A DNA stretch of 12,831 bases from BJGO01 sp039810885 (GTDB lineage: Bacteria > Bacteroidota > Bacteroidia > Chitinophagales > UBA10324). The translations under genes were made by a program, and so were the position numbers. The stretch covers positions 1 through 12,831 of the forward strand of contig JBDHXV010000061.1 of NCBI GenBank assembly GCA_039810885.1, given 5' to 3'. Below, one piece after another: positions 7,290-12,831 of the stretch; positions within the stretch are counted from its first letter, which is position 1, and each line of letters begins with the position of its first letter. Below the pieces are notes generated by a model that worked only from the letters and a program-made list of their open reading frames with translations, did no database searches and had not been told where the DNA came from.

Positions 7290-8692
7290 TTTCTTAGCTG
7301 CACTATAAAACTATCTATATTCATTAATGCCGAATCATTCGAGGCCTTGTAAGTTAAAAAAATTCCGAGAGGGAATAAGATGAACACAGAAAGCCACATT
7401 CCCTGAAATGCTGTTAATACTTGCTCCTTAGCAAATTTTTCTCCGGAAATCGTAATCATATAATAGAGGACGAAAAATAATATACTGATCACAAATGGTA
7501 GTCCGAACCCTCCTTTACGAATGATGGCTCCTAGTGGAGCTCCAATAAAAAACAAGATCATGCAGGCTAAGGATAATGTAAACTTTCGGTGCCACTCTAT
7601 ACGATGTCGTGTAATTAAATCCGTTCGTATGGTAATATCATTGGAAATAATAGAACAATAACCTCTTACATTTCTGATATTTCCTAAAGCTCTATGATAG
7701 GCTTGTACTAATTCCTGATGCTTTAAACTATCTATATGTAAAGAAGGTGATAGCGTTTGCCTTTTTATACTAAACATCGAAGTATCCAGCAAAAAAGTAA
7801 AATAAGGTTTTAGATATTCATCTAATTGCGAATAACTTTTCTCTATATTCATACCTATCGTGTCAATGGACGCATTTAACTGCGAAACATTCATCATTTG
7901 ATAATTATCTTTAAATAGGCTCTCTTGTGTGCGTGTCATATTGAACTCTGATAAATCTAGTGCCTTACGCCAACGTTCAAAGTGAAACCGCACTTGTTCG
8001 TTCTTCTTGTTCTTTGACGAGATCACATTATTCTCCTCATATTGGTTTCCATCATACAGCTCAAGAATGAGATAACGCTTATCAGGTGTGGTACTCATCT
8101 TTCCTTTATTGGCATACACGATTGAACCTTGCCCCCGGTTTGAAGTATGGTCGTAGATTAATATATCGCGTATGCCTTGATTGTCTGCATCTTTTGCCCC
8201 AACCCGAATGCTGATTCCACCAATATCGTTGTTAAATATTCCGGGCTTAATATTCAATGCAGGTCTTTGCTGGCGCACATCATAGAGTAGTGCCCCGAAT
8301 TTTAAATTCGCTATAGGCAAAACGTAGTTTGAAAAAAGTAACGCAGCAAAACTGATAACCAATGAAGCCGCAAACATAGAGCGCAGTATTCTAAACAAGG
8401 AGGCTCCACTAGATTTCATCGCAGTAAGCTCCAGTTGTTCGCTGAAGTTGCCGATAGTCATCATTGAAGAAAGCAACATAGCCAGTGGTAGTGCCAGCGG
8501 CACCAAACTTGCCGAGGCAAGAAACAACAACTCCGAAATAACATCTATGGTTAATCCCTTCCCTACCAGTTCATCAATATACTTCCATAAGAACTGCATC
8601 ACCAACACAAATAGTGTAATGAAAAATATTAATACGAAAGGTCCGATAAAACTTTTAAGTAAAAGGCGATCAATTTTTTTCATCAAGAACAT
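7256..8692 (-). CDS. LptF/LptG-family lipopolysaccharide export permease
   Basis: A 478-residue YjgP/YjgQ-family protein, the membrane subunit type of the Lpt transporter that extracts lipopolysaccharide from the inner membrane with LptB ATPase. Three N-terminal helices (about residues 15-36, 52-80, 105-128) and three C-terminal helices (about 371-390, 397-415, 430-448) bracket a periplasmic region. The cytoplasmic coupling-helix segment GNFSEQLELTAMKSSGASLF is at 81-100, the part that contacts LptB. The protein is longer than the roughly 360-residue E. coli subunits because an extra, probably helical, segment (about 250-362) sits between the jellyroll and the fourth helix. Whether it is the LptF or LptG equivalent cannot be said. 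A second ATG at 8681-8683 (residue 4, giving MKKIDRLLLKSF) is an equally good or better start. It is the first gene of a three-gene unit with PAP2 and the glycosyltransferase. Confidence 0.9.
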   Translation of the reverse strand: MFLMKKIDRLLLKSFIGPFVLIFFITLFVLVMQFLWKYIDELVGKGLTIDVISELLFLASASLVPLALPLAMLLSSMMTIGNFSEQLELTAMKSSGASLFRILRSMFAASLVISFAALLFSNYVLPIANLKFGALLYDVRQQRPALNIKPGIFNNDIGGISIRVGAKDADNQGIRDILIYDHTSNRGQGSIVYANKGKMSTTPDKRYLILELYDGNQYEENNVISSKNKKNEQVRFHFERWRKALDLSEFNMTRTQESLFKDNYQMMNVSQLNASIDTIGMNIEKSYSQLDEYLKPYFTFLLDTSMFSIKRQTLSPSLHIDSLKHQELVQAYHRALGNIRNVRGYCSIISNDITIRTDLITRHRIEWHRKFTLSLACMILFFIGAPLGAIIRKGGFGLPFVISILFFVLYYMITISGEKFAKEQVLTAFQGMWLSVFILFPLGIFLTYKASNDSALMNIDSFIVQLRKWVQKFKNSER

Positions 8693-8705
8693 GCTGCGCA
8701 GAATA

Positions 8706-8713
8706 CAAAATTA
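8706..8713 (-). promoter_or_regulatory. Putative -7 element before the LptF-family gene
   Basis: The minus strand reads TAATTTTG, an exact TAnnTTTG match, 13 bases before the first ATG (8692) and 22 before the alternative ATG (8683). No clear TTTG/TTG -33 element is present at the expected distance. The alternative ATG would have a more usual leader length, which slightly favours it. Confidence 0.4.
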
Positions 8714-8721
8714 GTTTTTTA

Positions 8722-8740
8722 GAAATAAGAGGTGCGCCTC
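8722..8740 (-). terminator. Weak possible terminator after the START-like gene
   Basis: On the minus strand GAGG, a CGCA loop and CCTC (8740 down to 8729) form a four-base-pair stem, extendable by two G-T pairs, followed by the T-rich TTATTTCT. It is about 60 bases after the START-like gene's stop and just upstream of the putative lptF-family promoter. The stem is short and the T tract is broken, so it may be chance. Confidence 0.22.
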
Positions 8741-8801
8741 CCGATATCGAGGTATCAAGGTAAACCATTCGCCTCGTTAATGAATAAATTGTATCTGGTA
8801 A

Positions 8802-9695
8802 TTAGTTACCCAGTCCGAGTCGCATCATCAGATTTTTGATCTGACTATCCCAAAGCATCTGGACATCACGTAATTCATATTGTTCTGCAAAATCGGTAAT
8901 GAGTAATACCGTGTCGCCTGTTATTTCAGTACTTGTTATTCTAAATTCAAAATATTCATCATAAGGGTTGTCAATCCACCTAAATTTGATGTATTCTAAA
9001 TCTTCGTATTCTACAACTTCCGCTTGCTGCTTATGCCCTTCCCATGTGAAGGTAAAAATATCCAAATGATCATCCACCTCATCGGCAAACCAAAGGGCAA
9101 GGCCACTGGAAGTGGTTACAAAGTCCCAAAGAATAATAGGTGAAGATTTAATAATATATTCGAGTGTATATTTTTTTTTCTTCGTAGGCAGATACGTTCG
9201 TTTACTTAACTCCGATTGTAGTTTCTCGCGTAACTTAGCTTGTATGCGCTCTTTGGCTTTATCCTTTTGAGAAACTTTCTTAGGTATTAGTGCCGGGTCG
9301 GGTTTAATTTCGATATTTTCAATTACAACGTTTGCTTCTTCATCATCTTCGTCTGTCTTCTTTTTACGGCCACGCTTCTTACCCTCACCTTCTGTTTTAC
9401 GCAATGCTTTCTTGCCCGCCTCTGCTTGCGTCTTTTCAGTTGATTTTGAAAGTACCTTTTTCGGTTCGGTCTTTACCAATCTCACACCCTTACTCTCCGC
9501 CTCTTTTGTTGGTTTAACATCCTTCTTGGCAGTTGCCTTCACGACCTGCTTTATCGGTGCAGGTTTCTTAACGCTCTTCTTGCTTCCTGTTTTGTCCGCA
9601 GTCTTTTTTAATGAGGGCTTGGATACAGGTTTTACAGTAGCTTTTTTTACCTGGCTAGAAGGTTTAGATGATTTACTATTATGTTTCGGTTTCAT
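8802..9695 (-). CDS. START-like (SRPBCC) domain protein with long lysine-rich N-terminal tail
   Basis: A 297-residue protein in two unlike parts. Residues 1 to about 118 are a low-complexity basic tail with about 35 lysines in the first 120 residues, many K-K and K-P steps with Ala, Ser, Thr and Val between, as in histone H1-type tails. It ends in EGKKRGRKKK (104-113), which resembles an AT-hook core (RGR), then an acidic patch DEDDEE (115-120). A linker, partly helical and charged (about 140-168), leads to the START-like fold at about 170-297: strand YTLEYIIKSSP, helix LWDFVTTSSGLALWFAD, FTFTWEGHKQQAEVVEYED, IKFRWIDNP, YFEFRITSTE, VLLITDFAE and a closing amphipathic helix ending MMRLGLGN. 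Domains of this type bind hydrophobic ligands, but no role is established for the Bacteroidota family, which is usually little more than the domain alone. DNA or RNA binding by the tail is inference. The gene diverges from rpoD. Confidence 0.85.
   Translation of the reverse strand: MKPKHNSKSSKPSSQVKKATVKPVSKPSLKKTADKTGSKKSVKKPAPIKQVVKATAKKDVKPTKEAESKGVRLVKTEPKKVLSKSTEKTQAEAGKKALRKTEGEGKKRGRKKKTDEDDEEANVVIENIEIKPDPALIPKKVSQKDKAKERIQAKLREKLQSELSKRTYLPTKKKKYTLEYIIKSSPIILWDFVTTSSGLALWFADEVDDHLDIFTFTWEGHKQQAEVVEYEDLEYIKFRWIDNPYDEYFEFRITSTEITGDTVLLITDFAEQYELRDVQMLWDSQIKNLMMRLGLGN
9171..9179 (-). repeat. Nine-base A homopolymer within the START-like gene
   Basis: The plus strand has nine consecutive T, so the coding strand reads AAG followed by nine A, encoding the four lysines at residues 172-175. 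It lies at the junction between the basic tail/linker and the START-like domain. Runs of this length are prone to replication or transcriptional slippage. Confidence 0.75.
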
Positions 9696-9709
9696 AAATA
9701 CAATTGCGC

Positions 9710-9740
9710 TAAAAGTAATTATTTTGATATAATCTCCAAA
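9710..9740 (-). promoter_or_regulatory. Putative promoter of the START-like gene (-33 TTTG, -7 TACTTTTA)
   Basis: Read on the minus strand, TTTG (9740-9737) is followed after 19 bases by TACTTTTA (9717-9710), one mismatch from TAnnTTTG. The element spacing is that expected of Bacteroidota housekeeping promoters. The -7 end is 14 bases before the ATG at 9695, giving a short leader. Confidence 0.5.
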
Positions 9741-9860
9741 TCATTTCTAAATTCTTAAATGCAGGTTATCTACATGCTATTTCTCATTGCTGAATAAGAT
9801 TCGTAAACTGTAAAAGTTTCCAAATAAAGAAGTGACAAAGTGGCTGTTGTTGATATTTTG

Positions 9861-9890
9861 TTGATAAATTCATGCGGACGCCTATCTTTG
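9861..9890 (+). promoter_or_regulatory. Putative promoter of rpoD (-33 TTG, -7 TATCTTTG)
   Basis: TTG at 9861-9863 (preceded by another TTTG at 9857-9860) is followed after 19 bases by TATCTTTG at 9883-9890, an exact TAnnTTTG match. The ATG of rpoD is 27 bases further on. This is the best-formed promoter in the window. The remaining part of the 222-base divergent region (about 9741-9856) shows only AT-rich sequence, with no repeat or operator that I can support. Confidence 0.62.
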
Positions 9891-9917
9891 TTCTTCTAAA
9901 GCCCAACCTAAACACCT

Positions 9918-10784
9918 ATGCGTCAGTTAAAAATTACTCGCTCCATAACTAATCGTGAGAGTGCATCCTTAGAGAAATACCTTCAAGAAATTGCTAAAGT
10001 TGATTTAATTACTGCAGAGGAGGAGGTGGAATTGGCTCGTAAAATTAAGAACGGTGATGCGGAGGCTCTTGAAAAACTGACTAAAGCAAACTTACGCTTT
10101 GTTGTATCCGTTGCTAAGCAATATCAAAATCAAGGCTTATCGCTACCGGACTTAATTAACGAAGGTAATTTAGGTTTGATCAAAGCGGCCCAACGCTTTG
10201 ATGAAACACGTGGTTTTAAATTTATTTCCTATGCTGTATGGTGGATTCGCCAATCTATTCTGCAAGCCTTGGCTGAACAAAGTAGGATCGTGCGACTACC
10301 TTTAAATAAAGTTGGATCGTTAAATAAAATAAACAAGGCGTTTTCGCAATTAGAGCAACAATATGAACGAGAGCCTACCGCTGAGGAACTTGCAGAATTA
10401 TTAGATGTAAGCGACGATGAAGTGCGCTCAACCATAAGTGTGGCATTGCGTCACGTGAGTATGGATGCCCCCTTTCAGGAAGGCGAAGACGGCTCGCTCA
10501 TTGATGTCTTAAAGAACCCCAATGCCGTTAATACCGACCGCGATATAGAACACATTGAGTCGCTTCGTATGGAAATTGAACGTTCCATGACGGTGCTTAC
10601 TGACCGCCAGAGCGAAGTGCTTCGTTTATTTTTCGGAATCGGCATTCAACCTGTTTCGCTTGAAGACATCGCCGACCGCTTTAATCTCACCCGTGAGCGT
10701 GTTCGTCAAATAAAAGATAAGGCTATTAACAAACTTCGAAGCACAAATCGTAGTAAGGTATTAAAGACCTATCTTGGTGAATAA
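9918..10784 (+). CDS. rpoD: Primary (housekeeping) RNA polymerase sigma factor, RpoD/SigA family
   Basis: A 288-residue sigma-70 protein, the normal length for the principal sigma factor of Bacteroidota, which lacks region 1.1. Region 1.2 covers about residues 15-48 (SLEKYLQEI to ARKIKNGD). Region 2 covers about 53-123, with LRFVVSVAKQYQNQGLSLPD (59-78), DLINEGNLGLIKA (78-90) and the -10 recognition stretch FKFISYAVWWIRQSI (100-114). Region 3 follows (about 131-205). Region 4.2 is LEDIADRFNLTRERVRQI with flanking residues to 274, the helix-turn-helix that reads the -33 element. It directs transcription of most growth genes. The start is at the ATG at 9918 and gives the MRQLKI N-terminus standard for this group. 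A promoter is visible upstream; the following secreted-protein gene starts 32 bases after the stop with no terminator between. Confidence 0.97.
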   Translation: MRQLKITRSITNRESASLEKYLQEIAKVDLITAEEEVELARKIKNGDAEALEKLTKANLRFVVSVAKQYQNQGLSLPDLINEGNLGLIKAAQRFDETRGFKFISYAVWWIRQSILQALAEQSRIVRLPLNKVGSLNKINKAFSQLEQQYEREPTAEELAELLDVSDDEVRSTISVALRHVSMDAPFQEGEDGSLIDVLKNPNAVNTDRDIEHIESLRMEIERSMTVLTDRQSEVLRLFFGIGIQPVSLEDIADRFNLTRERVRQIKDKAINKLRSTNRSKVLKTYLGE

Positions 10785-10803
10785 CAAAATACATTAAAAA
10801 AAA

Positions 10804-10811
10804 TACCTTTG
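10804..10811 (+). promoter_or_regulatory. Putative -7 element before the secreted-protein gene
   Basis: TACCTTTG is an exact TAnnTTTG match, five bases before the ATG at 10817. The -33 half is not convincing; the nearest TTG (10774-10776) is 27 bases upstream, beyond the usual spacing. If active, the transcript would be nearly leaderless; otherwise the gene is read from the rpoD promoter. Confidence 0.38.
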
Positions 10812-10816
10812 TACTT

Positions 10817-11383
10817 ATGATTAGAATTATTTCATCCCTCCTGCTCTCTTGTCTAGTTGCTTATGGCTTTGCACAAAACACCACTATAAACTTTGGGGCC
10901 AATACTACCTGCATGTATGAACTAAGCGGCACTACTCCTCAAACCATTTTGGTAACCTTCAGTAAAGCCAATGCACATGTGGCTCCTACTGCTACATACA
11001 CCCATAATGGGCAGCTAATAAACATAACCCCCAACACACAATCTTATGAAAACTCACTGAATCTGATGCTGAATACCGATCAGAATATTACCCCAAACGA
11101 TAACCTCTTTTGGTTAAGCAAAGCTCGATTTTATGAAGTGTCTATGGGTAAGAGTATGTTTTACATAAATGGTCAGCAAGAAATTTTCGGGATGGCCGTA
11201 ATCGGGAAAGAAGATATTCAAATAAAGGTAAACGGCAATATGGTAAATACAGAGGCCTATCACTTAAGCCGTGTGGGTAATGGCCCTGCCCTCGAACTAT
11301 GGATATTAAACAACGATAAGAACCCTGTTGTCGTAAAAGCAACGGGAGTAGTAAACCTCCAACTTACCGAAATCAACTATTAA
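10817..11383 (+). CDS. Secreted protein of unknown function
   Basis: A 188-residue protein that I do not recognise. It has a clear N-terminal export signal: MIRIISS, a hydrophobic core LLLSCLVAYGF, and a likely signal-peptidase I site after Ala19 (GFA/QN), a form common in Bacteroidota. Cys12 sits within the core but LLSC is a poor lipobox, so I do not call it a lipoprotein. The mature part is rich in Asn, Thr and beta-prone residues (for example TILVTFSKANAHV, SMFYINGQQEIFGMAVIG, LELWILNNDKNPVVVKATGVVNLQL), suggesting a small all-beta periplasmic or surface protein. It has no transmembrane segment, no C-terminal sorting domain and only one further cysteine (Cys33). It lies between rpoD and ffh and is followed at once by a strong terminator. 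Composition and codon use look like those of its neighbours. Confidence 0.8.
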   Translation: MIRIISSLLLSCLVAYGFAQNTTINFGANTTCMYELSGTTPQTILVTFSKANAHVAPTATYTHNGQLINITPNTQSYENSLNLMLNTDQNITPNDNLFWLSKARFYEVSMGKSMFYINGQQEIFGMAVIGKEDIQIKVNGNMVNTEAYHLSRVGNGPALELWILNNDKNPVVVKATGVVNLQLTEINY

Positions 11384-11401
11384 TAAGAAATACAATTCAA
11401 T

Positions 11402-11409
11402 TAGATTTG
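11402..11409 (+). promoter_or_regulatory. TAnnTTTG-like element upstream of ffh
   Basis: TAGATTTG matches the Bacteroidota -7 consensus, 50 bases before the ffh ATG, and is the only such match in this gap. No -33 TTG is at the right distance. It sits just before the terminator stem, so a transcript starting here would begin near the hairpin's left arm, an awkward arrangement that keeps confidence low. No better ffh promoter is visible. Confidence 0.28.
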
Positions 11410-11410
11410 C

Positions 11411-11437
11411 AAAAGGGAAGTTTTACTTCCCTTTTTT
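11411..11437 (+). terminator. Strong intrinsic terminator after the secreted-protein gene
   Basis: The arms AAAAGGGAAGT (11411-11421) and ACTTCCCTTTT (11425-11435) are perfect inverted repeats, an 11-base-pair stem with a TTT loop. The right arm runs into a six-T tract (11432-11437). It ends the rpoD/secreted-protein transcript 28 bases after the stop at 11383. The stem is symmetrical (A-rich left, T-rich right), so it could also stop leftward transcription, but no minus-strand gene faces it. Confidence 0.85.
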
Positions 11438-11459
11438 CATTTATTAAACTAAAAAAGAA

Positions 11460-12788
11460 ATGTTTGAAAGTTTAAGCGACAGACTGGAAAGCGCCTTTAA
11501 AACGCTAAAAGGTGAAAGTAAAATTACCGAGCTAAATGTGGCTGCCACGGTTAAGGAAATACGCCGTGCATTGGTAGATGCTGATGTCAATTATAAAATA
11601 GCAAAACAATTTACCGATAGCATTCGTGAGCAAGCTCTTGGTCAACATGTTTTGACAGCAGTGTCTCCGGGGCAGATGATGGTAAAAATCGTACAGGATG
11701 AGCTTACCAAGCTGATGGGCGGTACGAATGTGGACATTAATCTGAAGGGAGAGCCTGCTATTGTTTTAATGAGCGGATTACAAGGCTCGGGTAAGACCAC
11801 ATTCTCGGCTAAGTTGGCCAACAATCTCAAAAGCAAACGTGGCAAAAATCCCCTTTTAGTTGCATGCGATGTGTATCGCCCTGCTGCAATCGAACAGTTA
11901 AAAGTGTTAGGTGGTCAAATAGGTGTCGAAGTTTATAGCGAAGAAGAAAATAAAAACCCCGTTCAAATATCAAAGAATGCGGTGCAATATGCTAAACAAA
12001 AGGGATTTAATGTAGTTATCGTTGATACGGCCGGCCGGCTTGCCGTTGATGAGCAAATGATGAATGAAATTGCTAAGGTTAAAGATGCATTGAATCCTTC
12101 CGAAACTCTGTTTGTAGTGGATTCTATGACGGGTCAAGATGCAGTTAACACCTCAAAGGCCTTTAATGAGCGTATTAATTTTGACGGTGTTGTACTCACT
12201 AAGTTAGACGGCGACACACGAGGCGGTGCTGCTTTATCTATTAAGTATGAAGTTAATAAGCCGATCAAATTTGTTAGTACGGGTGAGAAGTTGGATATGT
12301 TGGATGTCTTTTATCCCGAGCGTATGGCACAACGTATTTTGGGCATGGGAGACATAGTGTCGTTGGTAGAAAGAGCGCAAGAGCAATTTGATGCAAAACA
12401 GGCAGAAATACTTCAAAAGAAAATACGGAAGAATCAATTTGACTTTAACGACTTTATTAATCAATTGAATCAAATTAAGAAGATGGGGAATATCAAAGAC
12501 TTGCTGGCTATGATTCCGGGTATGGGTAAAGCACTTAAAGATGTTGATTTGGATGATGAAAGTTTTAAAAAAGTTGAAGCAATCATTTTATCTATGACTC
12601 CGGAGGAACGCGGCAATCCTGAGTTACTAAACGGTACCCGCAAAAAGCGTATTGCTACGGGTAGCGGAAACACCGTACAGGAGGTTAATCAATTCCTAAA
12701 GCAGTTTGATGATATGCGCAAGATGATGAAAACGATGACCAAGATGAATAGTATGGGTCGTCAGATGCGCGGATTACCGCAACGTTAA
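11460..12788 (+). CDS. ffh: Signal recognition particle protein Ffh (SRP54 homologue)
   Basis: A complete 442-residue GTPase, close to the usual 430-455. The helical N domain covers about residues 1-88. The G domain has the P-loop GLQGSGKTT (106-114), CDVYRPAAIEQL (136-147), DTAGR (189-193), TKLDGDTRGGAAL (247-259) and the closing STGEK (273-277). The methionine-rich M domain covers about 300-442, with GDIVSLVERA at 297-306, the signal-sequence-binding finger region near 341-356 (MGNIKDLLAMIPGMG), the RNA-binding helix-turn-helix (KRIATGSGNTVQEVNQFLKQF, 396-417, shown only in part by these landmarks) and a Met-rich tail (MRKMMKTMTKM). With 4.5S RNA and FtsY it targets nascent inner-membrane and secreted proteins to the translocon. 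It starts 22 bases after the terminator's T tract. The 43 bases after the stop hold no feature that I can name. Confidence 0.98.
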   Translation: MFESLSDRLESAFKTLKGESKITELNVAATVKEIRRALVDADVNYKIAKQFTDSIREQALGQHVLTAVSPGQMMVKIVQDELTKLMGGTNVDINLKGEPAIVLMSGLQGSGKTTFSAKLANNLKSKRGKNPLLVACDVYRPAAIEQLKVLGGQIGVEVYSEEENKNPVQISKNAVQYAKQKGFNVVIVDTAGRLAVDEQMMNEIAKVKDALNPSETLFVVDSMTGQDAVNTSKAFNERINFDGVVLTKLDGDTRGGAALSIKYEVNKPIKFVSTGEKLDMLDVFYPERMAQRILGMGDIVSLVERAQEQFDAKQAEILQKKIRKNQFDFNDFINQLNQIKKMGNIKDLLAMIPGMGKALKDVDLDDESFKKVEAIILSMTPEERGNPELLNGTRKKRIATGSGNTVQEVNQFLKQFDDMRKMMKTMTKMNSMGRQMRGLPQR

Positions 12789-12831
12789 GCAATTATATAC
12801 ATAGCGTGCCTTGTTATTTTAATGCGCTCCT

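Noticed and set aside
8742..8749. Eight-base palindrome CGATATCG upstream of the LptF-family gene
   Set aside because: Single short copy with no flanking symmetry or second copy; too weak for an operator.
9412..9732. Open frame of 106 codons on the plus strand opposite the lysine-rich tail
   Set aside because: Hydrophobic Phe/Leu-rich translation is the expected antisense image of lysine and glutamate codons. It also runs through the START-like gene's promoter region.
9741..9856. Short AAACT/AGTTT inverted repeat and AT-rich stretch in the rpoD divergent region
   Set aside because: Five-base arms in AT-rich DNA are expected by chance, and there is no sign of a riboswitch, small RNA or tRNA.
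10817..11383. Lipoprotein reading of the secreted protein using Cys12
   Set aside because: LLSC is a poor lipobox and lies mid-way through the hydrophobic core; a signal-peptidase I site after Ala19 fits better.
1..12831. Mobile elements, phage genes, CRISPR arrays, toxin-antitoxin or defence genes
   Set aside because: No transposase, integrase, direct repeat array, attachment-like duplication or composition shift was found on either strand.

Overview
The window is ordinary-looking chromosomal core DNA from a member of the Bacteroidota, probably a Chitinophagia/Sphingobacteriia-like lineage. The evidence is a short 288-residue primary sigma factor without region 1.1, several start-proximal matches to the Bacteroidota -7 promoter element TAnnTTTG, a CcmE that carries a Cys-x3-Tyr haem-binding motif, a START-like domain protein of the type common in this phylum, and AT-leaning codon use. 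There are no tRNA, rRNA, CRISPR, insertion-sequence or phage features. Gene density is high: the longest gap is the 222-bp divergent promoter region at 9696-9917, so no stretch over 300 bases lacks a gene.

Left block, minus strand, 4913 down to 1 (a tightly packed unit read ccmE > ccmF > Rossmann/DUF2520 protein > KdsC-type HAD phosphatase > UbiA prenyltransferase). Gaps and overlaps are +4, -20, -8 and +14 bases, so it is almost certainly one operon. It mixes cytochrome c maturation (haem chaperone and haem lyase) with a Kdo-8-phosphate phosphatase and an archaeal-type ether-lipid or quinone prenyltransferase that runs off the left edge of the window.

Middle block, minus strand, 8692 down to 5006: LptF/LptG-family permease > PAP2 phosphatase > ArnT/PMT-like glycosyltransferase, with overlaps of 34 (or none, depending on the PAP2 start) and 14 bases. 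All three are inner-membrane proteins, and the grouping suggests lipopolysaccharide export plus lipid A or lipid-carrier modification. Upstream of it and on the same strand, 9695-8802 encodes a START-like protein with a long lysine-rich, histone-H1-like N-terminal tail.

Right block, plus strand, 9918-12788: the primary sigma factor gene rpoD, a small secreted protein of unknown function, an intrinsic terminator, then ffh (SRP54 homologue). The rpoD gene and the START-like gene diverge from a shared 222-bp region in which I can place a promoter on each strand.

I do not see a clearly new multi-gene system. The points most worth a second look are the chimaeric START-like protein with its A9 tract at the tail/domain border, the Cys-type CcmE standing apart from other ccm genes, the envelope-gene trio lptF-PAP2-GT, the archaeal-type UbiA enzyme, and the unknown secreted protein between rpoD and ffh.
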